Of a stretch of 18,876 nt of DNA, positions 1-8,900 are shown one piece after another. A program made the translations under genes and the position numbers. The stretch lies in assembly GCA_050180745.1 (NCBI GenBank), contig JBFXDW010000032.1, positions 1-18,876 on the forward strand, written 5' to 3'. Each line of letters starts with the position of its first letter. Positions within the stretch are counted from its first letter, which is position 1. The notes below the pieces were generated by a model that was not told the origin of the DNA, made no database searches, and worked only from the letters and a program-made list of their open reading frames with translations. This stretch comes from JBFXDW01 sp050180745. Its GTDB lineage: Bacteria; Pseudomonadota; Alphaproteobacteria; UBA9219.

Positions 1-127
1 CCAGCGCGTGGTTTGGAACAACCAAGGGCAAGTCTCGACGACCGAGCCGCTTAACGATCCCAAGCTGTACCAGGAGTTCTTCGACAAGCTCTCGCAGTCG
101 GTCTTCCTGACGGCCAACGAAATCTAA
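1..127 (+). CDS. 3' end of a small lipoprotein-like protein (partial)
   Basis: Only the last 41 codons are inside the window, read in the frame starting at base 2 and ending at TAA 125-127. The deduced tail (…YQEFFDKLSQSVFLTANEI) closely parallels the tail of the next protein (…YQQFFAALEKAMFLTAQQVD). The two are therefore tandem paralogues, 24 bp apart and probably co-transcribed. By analogy with its neighbour it is probably an exported lipoprotein of unknown function, but its signal peptide lies outside the window. Confidence 0.8.
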   Translation, partial: QRVVWNNQGQVSTTEPLNDPKLYQEFFDKLSQSVFLTANEI

Positions 128-151
128 CGCATTGAAACAAAAGGAAAGCCA

Positions 152-583
152 ATGTCCCGCCAGCCAATCAAGACCGTAGCAGTTCCCTTTATGGCCCTTT
201 TGCTTCTGACCGCCTGTCAGACAGATAGCCGCAATCAGGTTCTGCAGACCTCCGAGAGCCAAGTGGCGCTCCGCAACATGCAAAGCCGGGCCTTCGATAC
301 GACCGACAAGGCCAAGACCCTGCGCACCATCATCGCCACGCTTCAAGATCTGGGCTTTGTGATCGACAAGGCCGACGCCACTCTCGGCACAGTAAGTGGA
401 ACAAAATTAAACGGTTACGCCATGCGTATGACTGTCAGCGTCCGTGATCGCGGCACCACCCAGACTATCGTCCGCGCTAACGCTCAGTACAACATCACCG
501 CCATTGAGGATCCGCAGCCATATCAACAATTCTTCGCTGCCCTTGAAAAGGCAATGTTCTTGACAGCGCAACAGGTGGATTAA
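152..583 (+). CDS. small outer-membrane-type lipoprotein, function unknown
   Basis: This is a 143-aa protein with a lipoprotein signal peptide: a basic start, a hydrophobic stretch at about residues 9-19, and lipobox L-T-A-C with Cys22 as the lipidation site. The ATG at 152 is preceded by a good Shine-Dalgarno (AAGGAAAG, 141-148). The mature part is a compact alpha/beta-looking domain with no catalytic motif that I recognise. Conserved-looking elements are the stretch RTIIATLQDLGFVIDKAD, where a surface protein would change with time, and the C-terminal FFAALEKAMFLTAQQ. The last element is shared with the upstream partial gene, so this is a tandem duplication. I know of no function. The gene is more GC-rich than the operon that follows, which marks the likely left border of the defence island. 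Confidence 0.85.
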   Translation: MSRQPIKTVAVPFMALLLLTACQTDSRNQVLQTSESQVALRNMQSRAFDTTDKAKTLRTIIATLQDLGFVIDKADATLGTVSGTKLNGYAMRMTVSVRDRGTTQTIVRANAQYNITAIEDPQPYQQFFAALEKAMFLTAQQVD

Positions 584-611
584 CAAATATGGTTAAAAGA
601 GATTATCGTGA

Positions 612-640
612 TTGAAGTTGTAGGGTTTTTTGTCCAAAAT
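612..640 (+). promoter_or_regulatory. possible promoter of the helicase operon
   Basis: A sigma-70-like pair TTGAAG (612-617) and CAAAAT (635-640) has an ideal 17-bp spacer, with four of six consensus matches in each box. It lies in the only gap (584-686) between the lipoprotein gene and the helicase. Transcription would begin near 647. That puts the TTG codon at 630 upstream of the transcript and favours ATG 687 as the helicase start. The matches are weak, so this is tentative. Confidence 0.3.
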
Positions 641-686
641 CAGCGGGGCAGAATCTAATCAAAAAACATTGGAAGTTAGGACAACG

Positions 687-2336
687 ATGGGCGATCTCAT
701 TCCATCCAGCTACACAGGGCCCGGTCAATCAATTGATCAATTGGTGGCCTGCCTATCTGTGAATGAACTAAGCAATATTCTTGGTGATGATATTACGGCA
801 ATTATCACCTCACTATTTCCGATCAAAAAAGAAGAGACTCTGAAAAGCATAGCAGCAACCTATATCAGAAACAAAGCAGACGAGATTTTTTCTAATCGAG
901 ATTTTCGGAATATCCTTTTCGATTCGATGTCCGTGGAAAAGAAAGATGAATTAGTTAAAAGATTAGAAATCTCGAGTATTGAAAAATTAAAAAGGCTTAA
1001 TTCTTCCGAAGATAAAGATAGATGGAGCAAGATGCTTGGCTTTTTTGGTGTTGACGCCAAGACCATCATTCCCTTTAGCCTAGACCCAGATCAAGAAGAC
1101 GTTATGCCTGAGTTCGGGTTGTTTCCCCATCAAGCCCGTGCAGCAGATCAAGTTTGTGCAGCAATAAAAGGCGGGTATGGACGCGCAATACTCCATATGC
1201 CGACGGGGGCAGGAAAAACTCGCACGGCTATGCATATCATATGTCGGTTTTTGACCGAACTGGGGCCTACAGTAATTATTTGGCTTGCCTCTAGCGCTGA
1301 ACTTCTCGACCAAGCAGCTGATGCCTTCCAAAGTGCCTGGGCCAAGCTAGGCAATCGAAAGCTCAGTATCGTTCGTTTTTGGGGAGATAGATCTCCAGAC
1401 ATGCTGTCGATGAAAGACGGCCTCGTTGTCGCTGGGCTGCAAAAATTAAACGCTTATAAATGTAAAGATTCCCTTGCTCTTCTAAAATTGGCCCAGGCGA
1501 CCGCGCTCGTCGTTGTTGATGAAGCGCACCAAGCAGTTGCCCCCACATATAAATCCCTGATTGAAACGCTCTCTCAAACTGGTTCTCACAACGCCTTGCT
1601 TGGACTGACGGCTACGCCCGGCAGGACTTGGTCAAAGATAGCAGAGGATGAAAAGTTGTCTGATTTCTTTGATGGAAAGAAAATTATGCTGGAGATTTCC
1701 GGCTGGGATGATCCCGTTTCTTATTTGATGGATGAAGGATATCTAGCAAAACCATCTTTTAGGCGACTGAACTACACTCCCGCCCCCTATCTTGCTGAGC
1801 GATTAAAGAATGTAAGTTTACAGACGGATGATTTTGAAAGTGACGCATTGGAGTTGCTTGGTGAAAGTGTCGCTCGGAATCTTATTATCATTGAGGAAAT
1901 CCAGCGACTATTAGCGGCTGGTCATCGACGAATTATCCTTTTTGGTTCCTCTGTCAGACATGCGGAAATTTTATCCGCTGTACTCCTCGCCCTCAAAATT
2001 GACTCGGCCTGCGTCACTGGCGAAACAAACAAAACGAATAGATCACGGATAATCAATGCTTTCAAAGCTGAGACAGGGCCCGCGATGGTCTTATGTAATT
2101 TTGGTGTTTTGACGACTGGGTTCGATGCCCCCAGAACAAGTGCCGCTGTAATTGCTAGACCAACAAAATCACTCGTTTTGTATAGTCAGATGGTTGGACG
2201 TGCCACACGCGGCCCCAAGGCTGGGGGCAATGAAACTTGTGAAATCTCTACGGTAGTCGATGTTGACTTGCCGGGCTTCGGCGATGTGGCTGAAGCCTTC
2301 ACTAACTGGGAGGATGTTTGGAATGTCTCCAACTAA
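687..2336 (+). CDS. SF2 DEAD/DEAH-box helicase, candidate SspF of a phosphorothioation-linked restriction arm
   Basis: This is a 549-aa superfamily 2 helicase. Start ATG 687 has a TTAGGA Shine-Dalgarno at 676-681; the in-frame TTG at 630 has none. Motifs from this start are Walker A PTGAGKT (about 172-178), DEAH (278-281), motif III TATP (308-311) and motif VI QMVGRATRGP (about 501-510), so both RecA lobes are complete. About 140 N-terminal residues, mostly helical and charged, match no domain I recognise and may be a partner or DNA-binding module. It heads a coupled operon with a GHKL ATPase and a PLD nuclease, facing an SspBCD operon. The arrangement fits the SspFGH restriction arm, with the helicase moving or opening DNA for the nuclease. 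The helicase call is firm. The Ssp assignment is inference from context, and I am not certain which letter belongs to which gene. Confidence 0.9.
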   Translation: MGDLIPSSYTGPGQSIDQLVACLSVNELSNILGDDITAIITSLFPIKKEETLKSIAATYIRNKADEIFSNRDFRNILFDSMSVEKKDELVKRLEISSIEKLKRLNSSEDKDRWSKMLGFFGVDAKTIIPFSLDPDQEDVMPEFGLFPHQARAADQVCAAIKGGYGRAILHMPTGAGKTRTAMHIICRFLTELGPTVIIWLASSAELLDQAADAFQSAWAKLGNRKLSIVRFWGDRSPDMLSMKDGLVVAGLQKLNAYKCKDSLALLKLAQATALVVVDEAHQAVAPTYKSLIETLSQTGSHNALLGLTATPGRTWSKIAEDEKLSDFFDGKKIMLEISGWDDPVSYLMDEGYLAKPSFRRLNYTPAPYLAERLKNVSLQTDDFESDALELLGESVARNLIIIEEIQRLLAAGHRRIILFGSSVRHAEILSAVLLALKIDSACVTGETNKTNRSRIINAFKAETGPAMVLCNFGVLTTGFDAPRTSAAVIARPTKSLVLYSQMVGRATRGPKAGGNETCEISTVVDVDLPGFGDVAEAFTNWEDVWNVSN

Positions 2337-4200
2337 TACTGCTGAACATATGATTGATCCTGCTGTGACAGAGCCAGAAGCAATGGAAGCATCCGTCATT
2401 CCTTCTCGCCTTGCCATTACGGCAATGAGAGATTCCGGATATAAGAATACAGCATACGCACTGGCAGAGTTGATCGACAACTCCCAGCAAGCGAAAGCAA
2501 AGAAAATCGAAGTTTTCTGCCTAGAAAAACGCGAGGTTGTGCAGGCCAGAGAGCGGCGGAGGTTGTCCAAAATTGCCGTTCTTGATGATGGTGAGGGTAT
2601 GGACATCCTTACTTTGAGAAAGTCGTTGCAATTTGGAAACGGAACTCGCTTAGGCGATAGAAGCGGCATAGGTCGTTTCGGCATGGGTTTACCAAATGCC
2701 TCCATATCTCAAGCCGCACGCGTTGATGTGTGGAGTTGGAGAAACGGACCTGACAATGCGTTGCATACGTATATTGATGTCAGGGAAATTGAAGAAAACA
2801 AAATGCAAACGGTGCCGTTTCCAGACCATTTACCGGTTCCAGACGAATGGCGTGAATTATCTAATGGAATCGGGCTAACCGGTACCTTGGTTGTTTGGAG
2901 CGATCTCGACATTAATAGGCTTACGTGGAAAAGTGCCAAGTCAACGTTACAGAACGCCGAAAAAATTGTTGGCCGAGTATACCGCCGCTTTATTATATCC
3001 AACGCTCTATCCATCAGACTTTTTGCCAAAGAGGAAGGAAATGGCGTTGTCTTTGATCAAGAGGCTGTCTTTGACGATCCGTTGTATTTGTCTCCATCGC
3101 CATTAATGCCAGCCCCCTTTAATCAAAAACCGATGTTTGATAAAGCTTTCGATGACGATTGTGAGATTGTTTACGAGGGAAAGCCTTATAATGTTAAAAT
3201 GCGTTTTTCTGTTGCGACCCCTGATACAGTTCAAGAGGCGGGTAATAAAAAACGCGGCGACACCTATTATGGAAAGCTTGCCCGCAACAACATTGGCGTT
3301 TCAGTCGTTCGTGCAGACAGAGAGCTTATGCTCGATCCAGGCTGGTGTATCGGCTACGACCCACGTGAAAGATGGTGGGGTGCAGAAGTAGAATTTCCGC
3401 CAGCACTTGATGAGCTTTTTGGCGTCACAAATAACAAACAAGCTGCCACACATTTTTCAGAGCTTGCTACCGTCGAATGGACACAACTCGCTGATGAAGG
3501 AGAGGTGTTCATGGACGTTGTTGAAAGGTTGAAGGCCGATGGAGACCCTCGGGGATGGCTCTTAACCTTGAGTGAAACTATCAAAAGAAACATTAAACAA
3601 CTTCGTGAAACGATCAAGGCCCAAGGGGAAGGTTTGGGTGTAAGCAGGAAAAATCGACACGAAGAGCCGGATGAAGTTACGGGTGTTGTTAACGAGCGAT
3701 GGAAAGAACGGTCGAAAGAACAACCCATAGCAGGTGAAGATGAGCCGACGACAGAAACAGACCTTGAAAACATCCGCGTCGATCTTACTGACAATAAAGG
3801 ATATGCTGCGGAAGATGTTGAGGCGCTGATTAGGTTGATACAAGACAGCGACCTAAAGGTGTTTTTCTCTAAAGCAGATTTTCCAGATCCATATCAGTTG
3901 TTTAATGTGGACATAAAAGGAAACGTCACAGAGATCGTTTTTAATAGAAGACACCCTGCATTTGATGACACCTTTGGCACCATAAATACTGTAGATGAGG
4001 ATTTCGATGATCTCTCAGCTCTTGAATTAAGAGAAAGGCTTATGAGAGCTATAAATGCGTTCAAGATCATATTTGCCGCCTGGGCTCGATATGAACGCGA
4101 AGCTGGCATTGATCGCTCAAAAGCCCTTCAACGGGTGAGATTTGAGTGGGGGCAGATAGCCGCTAAATTTCTTGACCCCGAAGATGACCTCGTTTTGTAG
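2323..4200 (+). CDS. GHKL (Hsp90/MutL/MORC-type) ATPase, candidate SspG
   Basis: This is a 625-aa protein with a Bergerat-fold ATPase at its N terminus. It has the N box ELIDN (residues 49-53), the G1 box DDGEGM (88-93) and the G2 box GIGRFGMGLPNAS (115-127). No CheA-type or phospho-acceptor histidine region is visible, so it resembles MutL/Hsp90/MORC clamps and not a sensor kinase. Start ATG 2323 follows GGGAGG (2308-2313) with 9-nt spacing and lies inside the helicase gene, overlapping its stop by 14 bp; translation is probably coupled. An ATG at 2314 is too close to the Shine-Dalgarno. The middle (about 420-500) is highly charged and probably flexible, and the C-terminal 150 residues match nothing I recognise. 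A nucleotide-driven clamp that regulates the helicase and nuclease partners is the likely role (inference). Confidence 0.85.
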   Translation: MSPTNTAEHMIDPAVTEPEAMEASVIPSRLAITAMRDSGYKNTAYALAELIDNSQQAKAKKIEVFCLEKREVVQARERRRLSKIAVLDDGEGMDILTLRKSLQFGNGTRLGDRSGIGRFGMGLPNASISQAARVDVWSWRNGPDNALHTYIDVREIEENKMQTVPFPDHLPVPDEWRELSNGIGLTGTLVVWSDLDINRLTWKSAKSTLQNAEKIVGRVYRRFIISNALSIRLFAKEEGNGVVFDQEAVFDDPLYLSPSPLMPAPFNQKPMFDKAFDDDCEIVYEGKPYNVKMRFSVATPDTVQEAGNKKRGDTYYGKLARNNIGVSVVRADRELMLDPGWCIGYDPRERWWGAEVEFPPALDELFGVTNNKQAATHFSELATVEWTQLADEGEVFMDVVERLKADGDPRGWLLTLSETIKRNIKQLRETIKAQGEGLGVSRKNRHEEPDEVTGVVNERWKERSKEQPIAGEDEPTTETDLENIRVDLTDNKGYAAEDVEALIRLIQDSDLKVFFSKADFPDPYQLFNVDIKGNVTEIVFNRRHPAFDDTFGTINTVDEDFDDLSALELRERLMRAINAFKIIFAAWARYEREAGIDRSKALQRVRFEWGQIAAKFLDPEDDLVL

Positions 4201-4213
4201 CTGAGTGGATACC

Positions 4214-5125
4214 ATGATAGTTGACGGAGAAAAACTGAAGGCACTGCTTTCGGTGAGCAGGAAAAAAACGTTACTCTGCGCCCCTTTTATCAAAGCAGAG
4301 GTTCTTCGTACAATATTCGCGGTGATCCCGTCCGGCGTTCAGATACAGGTATATACCCGTTGGAGAGCCAAAGAAGTCGCCGCTGGAGTAAGCGACCTTG
4401 AAGTTTATGATATAGTGAAGGAGCGAGATGGAGCGTCACTTTACGTATTAGACAACCTACACGCCAAACTTTATTCGACCGATGAAGCCGCCTATGTCGG
4501 TTCAGCAAATTTAACTGCTGCTGCACTTGGATGGAAGGAGGACAGCAACATTGAGATACTTGTTCCAGTTTCGATCAAGGAAGAAAACGTTCTGAGGCTT
4601 ATTAATCAGCTTCAGTATGCAGAAGCCGCAACAGAAGAACTGAAAGCGAAAATACGCGATGAGGTTGTTTCACTCGGAGATGTTATGAAGCTAGATGATG
4701 ATCCCGCCGCTTCCGGCATCGCGTATCTTTATACGCACAAAAATCCCTGGCTTCCATGCTGTGCCGCCCCTAATAAGCTATACACAATATATAAGAACCC
4801 AACCTCTGTCGCAGAGGGAACAAGGCATGATGGGCTCTCAGATATTCGAGCGTTAGGCGTGCCCCTCGAGCTAGAACAATCGACATTTAACAACAAAATA
4901 TCGGAAGCGCTGCTGTTAATGCCCGCCTTTGCGAGGATTATTCATGAAATCCCGCGCAGGATCACAGATGCATCAGGCATTACTTTTGTTAAAGAGACAC
5001 GGCCAGATTTTTCCGATGAAGATGCGCGACGCCAGTGGTATATAATCCGTGATTGGATTCAGACTTTTTTTCAGGATAAATTTGAAGTTGCCCCCGACAG
5101 CTTCGTGGTAAGGCTCCGGCCTTGA
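4214..5125 (+). CDS. single-HKD phospholipase D-family nuclease, candidate SspH
   Basis: This is a protein of about 303 aa with one HKD motif, HAKLYSTD followed by GSANLT (about residues 83-100). That is the signature of PLD-superfamily phosphodiesterases such as Nuc and the BfiI nuclease domain. One motif per chain implies that two subunits build the active site. The first 110 residues form the PLD half-domain. The remaining 190, including a Trp-Leu-Pro-Cys-Cys stretch and a Trp/Phe-rich end, are unassigned and could recognise DNA. ATG 4214 has a weak GAGTGG Shine-Dalgarno; GTG 4205 would add three residues. The gene follows the GHKL ATPase by 13 bp (4 bp if GTG is used), so it closes the operon. 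It is the most likely DNA-cutting subunit of the restriction arm. Its stop lies 17 bp from the end of the convergent sspD gene. Confidence 0.85.
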   Translation: MIVDGEKLKALLSVSRKKTLLCAPFIKAEVLRTIFAVIPSGVQIQVYTRWRAKEVAAGVSDLEVYDIVKERDGASLYVLDNLHAKLYSTDEAAYVGSANLTAAALGWKEDSNIEILVPVSIKEENVLRLINQLQYAEAATEELKAKIRDEVVSLGDVMKLDDDPAASGIAYLYTHKNPWLPCCAAPNKLYTIYKNPTSVAEGTRHDGLSDIRALGVPLELEQSTFNNKISEALLLMPAFARIIHEIPRRITDASGITFVKETRPDFSDEDARRQWYIIRDWIQTFFQDKFEVAPDSFVVRLRP

Positions 5126-5143
5126 CAACTCCTCTGCGAGCCT
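5111..5143. terminator. weak inverted repeat at the convergent operon junction
   Basis: AGGCTC (5111-5116) and GAGCCT (5138-5143) form 6-bp arms around 21 nt, spanning the 17-bp gap between the two convergent stop codons. There is no T-run in either direction, so this is at best a weak bidirectional terminator. The two operon transcripts probably overlap at their 3' ends. Confidence 0.2.
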
Positions 5144-5988
5144 CACTTGTGACAAGCCAGACAAACCTTGGGCTGGCCATATAGCTCATCTAAATCGACT
5201 TCGCAGGCCCCCCTACGGAGCGGGTTTGGTTGATGCTTCTCTTGAGCCCTGCGAATTCGCCCTTCATAATCCTTCTTTATTTGCTCCGCCCGTTCAGGGC
5301 TAGTCAGTTGATCCAAGGTTTCTCCCTGCGTCCATGTAAACGGAGAGCCATGATCCATTGCGTTCTTTTCATACCCCCGCGCCTCGTCAAAAGCTTCCGG
5401 GTGACGTTCTTTAAGCCTAATCCATTCGATCTTCTGCTGGAAAAAACAGAATGTGCAGCCGCTTCTTGATCGCCATTCATAATATTTGGGCAGACCAAGT
5501 CCAGAGGCCTTCAAAATTTCGATGACTCCCTGCTTGTCAATGCCATCCTCTCTGAAGGGAAGTATGGTCTTCATGTTGGGGTGATTGCCACGATAGGCCT
5601 CACGATATTCTTCATCCGACCGAATGGCTACATAGCTTAAGACCGATTTTCCCGCTTCTAGCTCTGGTTTGATCCATTGTTCAAAGGGACGGAGTTTAAG
5701 TTGGCGCGTGCACCACCGAGTCTGCGGAGAAGGAAGAAAATTGTTGTACTGCTTGAGCCAAAAATCGAAGTCACGATCAGGGTTGAGGCGACAAATAGGC
5801 TTGCCCAAAAAACCTTCTAGCCGTCCGAGAAATTCATAAACTTCAGGCAATTCTTTTCCGGTGTCAGTGAAAAAGTAATCCAGCTCCAATTCTGGATGGT
5901 TTTGGCGCATATAAACAGCCAAGGCAGCGCTGTCGCGCCCGCCAGAAAGCCCTAAAACATGACGCGTTTCGTTAGCCTTATCTGTCAT
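5143..5988 (-). CDS. sspD: SspD/DndC-like ATP pyrophosphatase (PAPS reductase family), phosphorothioation
   Basis: This is a 281-aa PP-loop protein of the phosphoadenosine phosphosulfate reductase/DndC family. The nucleotide-binding PP-loop is SGGRDS (residues 15-20), followed by DYFFTDTGKELPE typical of the family. Cysteines at 93, 178 and 181 (RSGCTFC), with a Cys262 and a terminal Cys276-x-x-Cys279, could hold an iron-sulfur cluster or carry sulfur. In phosphorothioation systems this subunit is thought to activate the DNA backbone with ATP and transfer sulfur from the desulfurase. Its ATG overlaps the sspC stop as ATGA (5985-5988), so the two are translationally coupled. A sulfonucleotide reductase for cysteine synthesis is the alternative. 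The sspB, sspC and sspA neighbours argue strongly against it. Confidence 0.87.
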   Translation of the reverse strand: MTDKANETRHVLGLSGGRDSAALAVYMRQNHPELELDYFFTDTGKELPEVYEFLGRLEGFLGKPICRLNPDRDFDFWLKQYNNFLPSPQTRWCTRQLKLRPFEQWIKPELEAGKSVLSYVAIRSDEEYREAYRGNHPNMKTILPFREDGIDKQGVIEILKASGLGLPKYYEWRSRSGCTFCFFQQKIEWIRLKERHPEAFDEARGYEKNAMDHGSPFTWTQGETLDQLTSPERAEQIKKDYEGRIRRAQEKHQPNPLRRGACEVDLDELYGQPKVCLACHK

Positions 5989-8900
5989 GCTCGGGCTCTT
6001 TTGTTTTCTGTTGCCTCTTCATCTTCCAAGAGCCGCGCCCCTATGTTGGCTAATGCAGCCAAGATGATATCGCTGCTGGTTTTCACCTCTTTCGACAGTA
6101 GCTTGAGAACCCTATCCTCAATTTCCTTCACTACTTTCTGCTGTGTTTGTTTCACTGTGAATTCATGGACAAAGGTCTTAGGCTTGCCGTTCAGCCCAAC
6201 CATGAAGGCGATAGCTTGCCGATAGTCCTCCCTGTTGTGGACGCGTCCGAAGGCCTCCGCATGGTTAAATTGCTGTGAAAGTTCCGCAAGCCGAAGACGC
6301 GCACGGCTGACATCCAGATCAATCCAATCCCTTGACGGCTTATCTGCGGCCAAACTAGCCAACCCCTCCACCCCACTATCATCTCCTTTGAAGGAAGACA
6401 GGCGTGCTGCGAAAGCATCAAGCTTAAAATCACCTGACACATGCATGATGTTTTTTGCGCGCAGGTTGATTTCTTCCAACGCAAACTTGCCCTTGCCATC
6501 AATCTGAAGCTCATCCAGCAGCTGTTTTTTCAGCCCAGCGATGAGTTTGGGATATGCCGCGACCAATTCATTAAGGCTTTTATCGAGTTCCTGAATGATC
6601 GGTTGAACATCGCCTCGATTAAGGTTTGGTTCATACTCTTTGAACAAGGTGGGTAGATCGTCGAAAAGAACCTTGTTGGGGTCATTGGCGTTCTTGATAA
6701 GCTCTCTCAAACGGATGGTATTGGGCGACAGTTCTCGCGTTCTGAGAACCCAAGACGGAAGTTCCATAACCGTCATAACAAGACGCCGCGCGATTTCCAG
6801 AGGCTCCGAGGTTTCGGACAGGCCGGGGAGATTAGGATGCAAGCGGTTCAGACTCTCCGAAATGCCAGCAAGTATCTTTTGTCCGATGTCCGAGAAGTTC
6901 ATGGGGCGGAGAGAGATTTCATCCGGCACTTTGGTCAGGTAATCGATCAGCAAATCATCAATGCTGGGGCGATATACATTGGCGTGATAGACAGCATAGT
7001 CGTGCTGACGCGTTAGCAAATAGGCCAAGGCAAAAAACGGCAGCAACCCATCCTTTACGCCGTAAGGCGGCAACAGCCACACCTTATACAGAGCCGTGAT
7101 AGGAACGGCTCTGTTAGGATTCTTTTTGAAGAAACGGTCTGCAGCGGCCCATAAAGGCTTCAGGCGCGCTACGTCCCGCCTAGCTGACGGTTCTTTGAGG
7201 CCAACACCGTTATCGTTTGTCCCGTACAAGCCAGTGGAGAAAAGCAAGGTCTCAAACAACCCACCTTCGGCAGGAAATCCTTCAATTCCGAGGCGCTCTT
7301 GGCCCTGTTTCTCCGTCATGGCCTTGAGAAGAGCCTTCAGAGCGGCAACAGAGTTGCTAGAAGGTTTAATGCGATTGATGAGTTCGGAGTTGATTTTGGG
7401 GGATTCAGGAAACAACTCGTCGGCCTTCTCGGAGGCCAACGCGTTAAGCTCCCTAAAGGTCAGATTTTTTGCGGACTCGCCCGAAATAAACCATTTCCCG
7501 TTTGAAAGGCAGTTCATCAAATGCTCTTCCAGGCTGTCTTTGACTTTAGCCAATCTGGATTCGACTTCGCGGCGCGCAACCGTATCCCCGCCTAAAGCCG
7601 GATTGTTGTTTCGGATCCACTCCAAGGCCTGTAGCTCTTTGGCATGGCTTCGAATAAGCCATGCATTCTGGGCGCTGCTGACAAAAACGGGCCATTTCGT
7701 ATTTGCCTTGGAGGCTGCTCTGCAGATTTTGTCGATGTCTTTGTCTTCCGTGGAGCCTAACACGATCATCACGAGACCAATGGCCCCGTCAGTCGGCACA
7801 TACGCTTCTGCAAGTTTCAAGGCCTGTTCGGCAGGCACAAGATCCACGTCAAACCAACGAAGAGCACCGGTCTCATGGTAATGCTTTTTGGCGACGACAG
7901 GCTGGAACCGTGCGGCCTTTCGGATCCTGTCAAAATCGAGAACCGGTACCTGTCCGTAGGCTTCTTCCGTTGCGGCATCAATGTCAAAATCGCTGCCTTG
8001 ATGCAGTGAATAGGCCTTTTTGTGCTTTCGGTAACAAATGATGGATTGTGTGCAGAGTTTGCTAAGAATGTCGCCGAGTTCCGACGGCTTGATCTTGGGG
8101 AGGCACAGCGCCAGCAATTCTTTTTCAGGAGCAAGCCCCGAACGCTCTTGAAACAAGTCCATGAGAGCGATGCATTTAAGAACATCCAACGTATCTTTGT
8201 GATTGTAGGCCGCCTCGACGCGGAAAAGCGCATCAACTGCCAAAGACCATTTGTGCCCGTCCGGAGACGCCATAATGGAAGGCTCAAGATTGGCCTTCAA
8301 ATAATCCCACAATCTAGCCGGTTCATAGAGAGCATCGTTCGATAGCGGCGTCGTTTTCAGGAATTCTTGGAAACCATTTGGCTCGGCGGAATTCAAAAAG
8401 CCAAAAACGCTTCTTTGATTCTGACCAAAGCGCCGCCGCGAGATAGGCCCCAGCAAGGAAGCAACAACAGGATGAAGCGGCCAACAATTGGTGAGAGACT
8501 TGGCAAGGCTATCGACATGAACGCGACGCCATGAAGCGATATGCTTTGCCGTGCTTCTGGCTAAATCGGTTGTTTTGGGTGGCTTTTTATCGCTTTTTAC
8601 GGCGCGGCTGATTAAATCTACAAGCTCTTCTCCTGCAACATTCAATGGAAGATCGATGAAGCGCCCCTGAATCTTCGACCACTCATCCCGGACATCCCGG
8701 GTTAAGCGTCGCGCATATTCGGCAAAAGCCTGATGAAGAATGCCTAAAACGACAATCTTTCCTTTGCTGCGCGTGGCAATCTCGGCGAGTTGTTGGAGGA
8801 CATAGATGTCGCTGTTGCCTTCAGCTGCACCTTCGAGAAACTTGCCCATTTCATCGATAACAATGAAAAGGCCGCACTCTTCATTCTTGGCAATATCGGA

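Noticed and set aside
630..686. TTG start at 630 for the helicase
   Set aside because: There is no Shine-Dalgarno and it would lie upstream of the likely transcript start. ATG 687 has TTAGGA correctly spaced.
2169..2705. 178-codon open frame on the minus strand
   Set aside because: It lies opposite the helicase end and the GHKL ATPase start, both with clear motifs; the deduced protein has no recognisable domain.
687..5125. DISARM system, because of a helicase and a PLD protein
   Set aside because: There is no DUF1998 protein and no DNA methyltransferase, and the middle gene is a GHKL ATPase. The sspABCD neighbours give a better explanation.
7096..7881. 261-codon open frame on the plus strand inside sspC
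   Set aside because: It is antisense to the intact SspC gene and low-complexity Ser/Arg/Ala-rich, as expected for a shadow frame.
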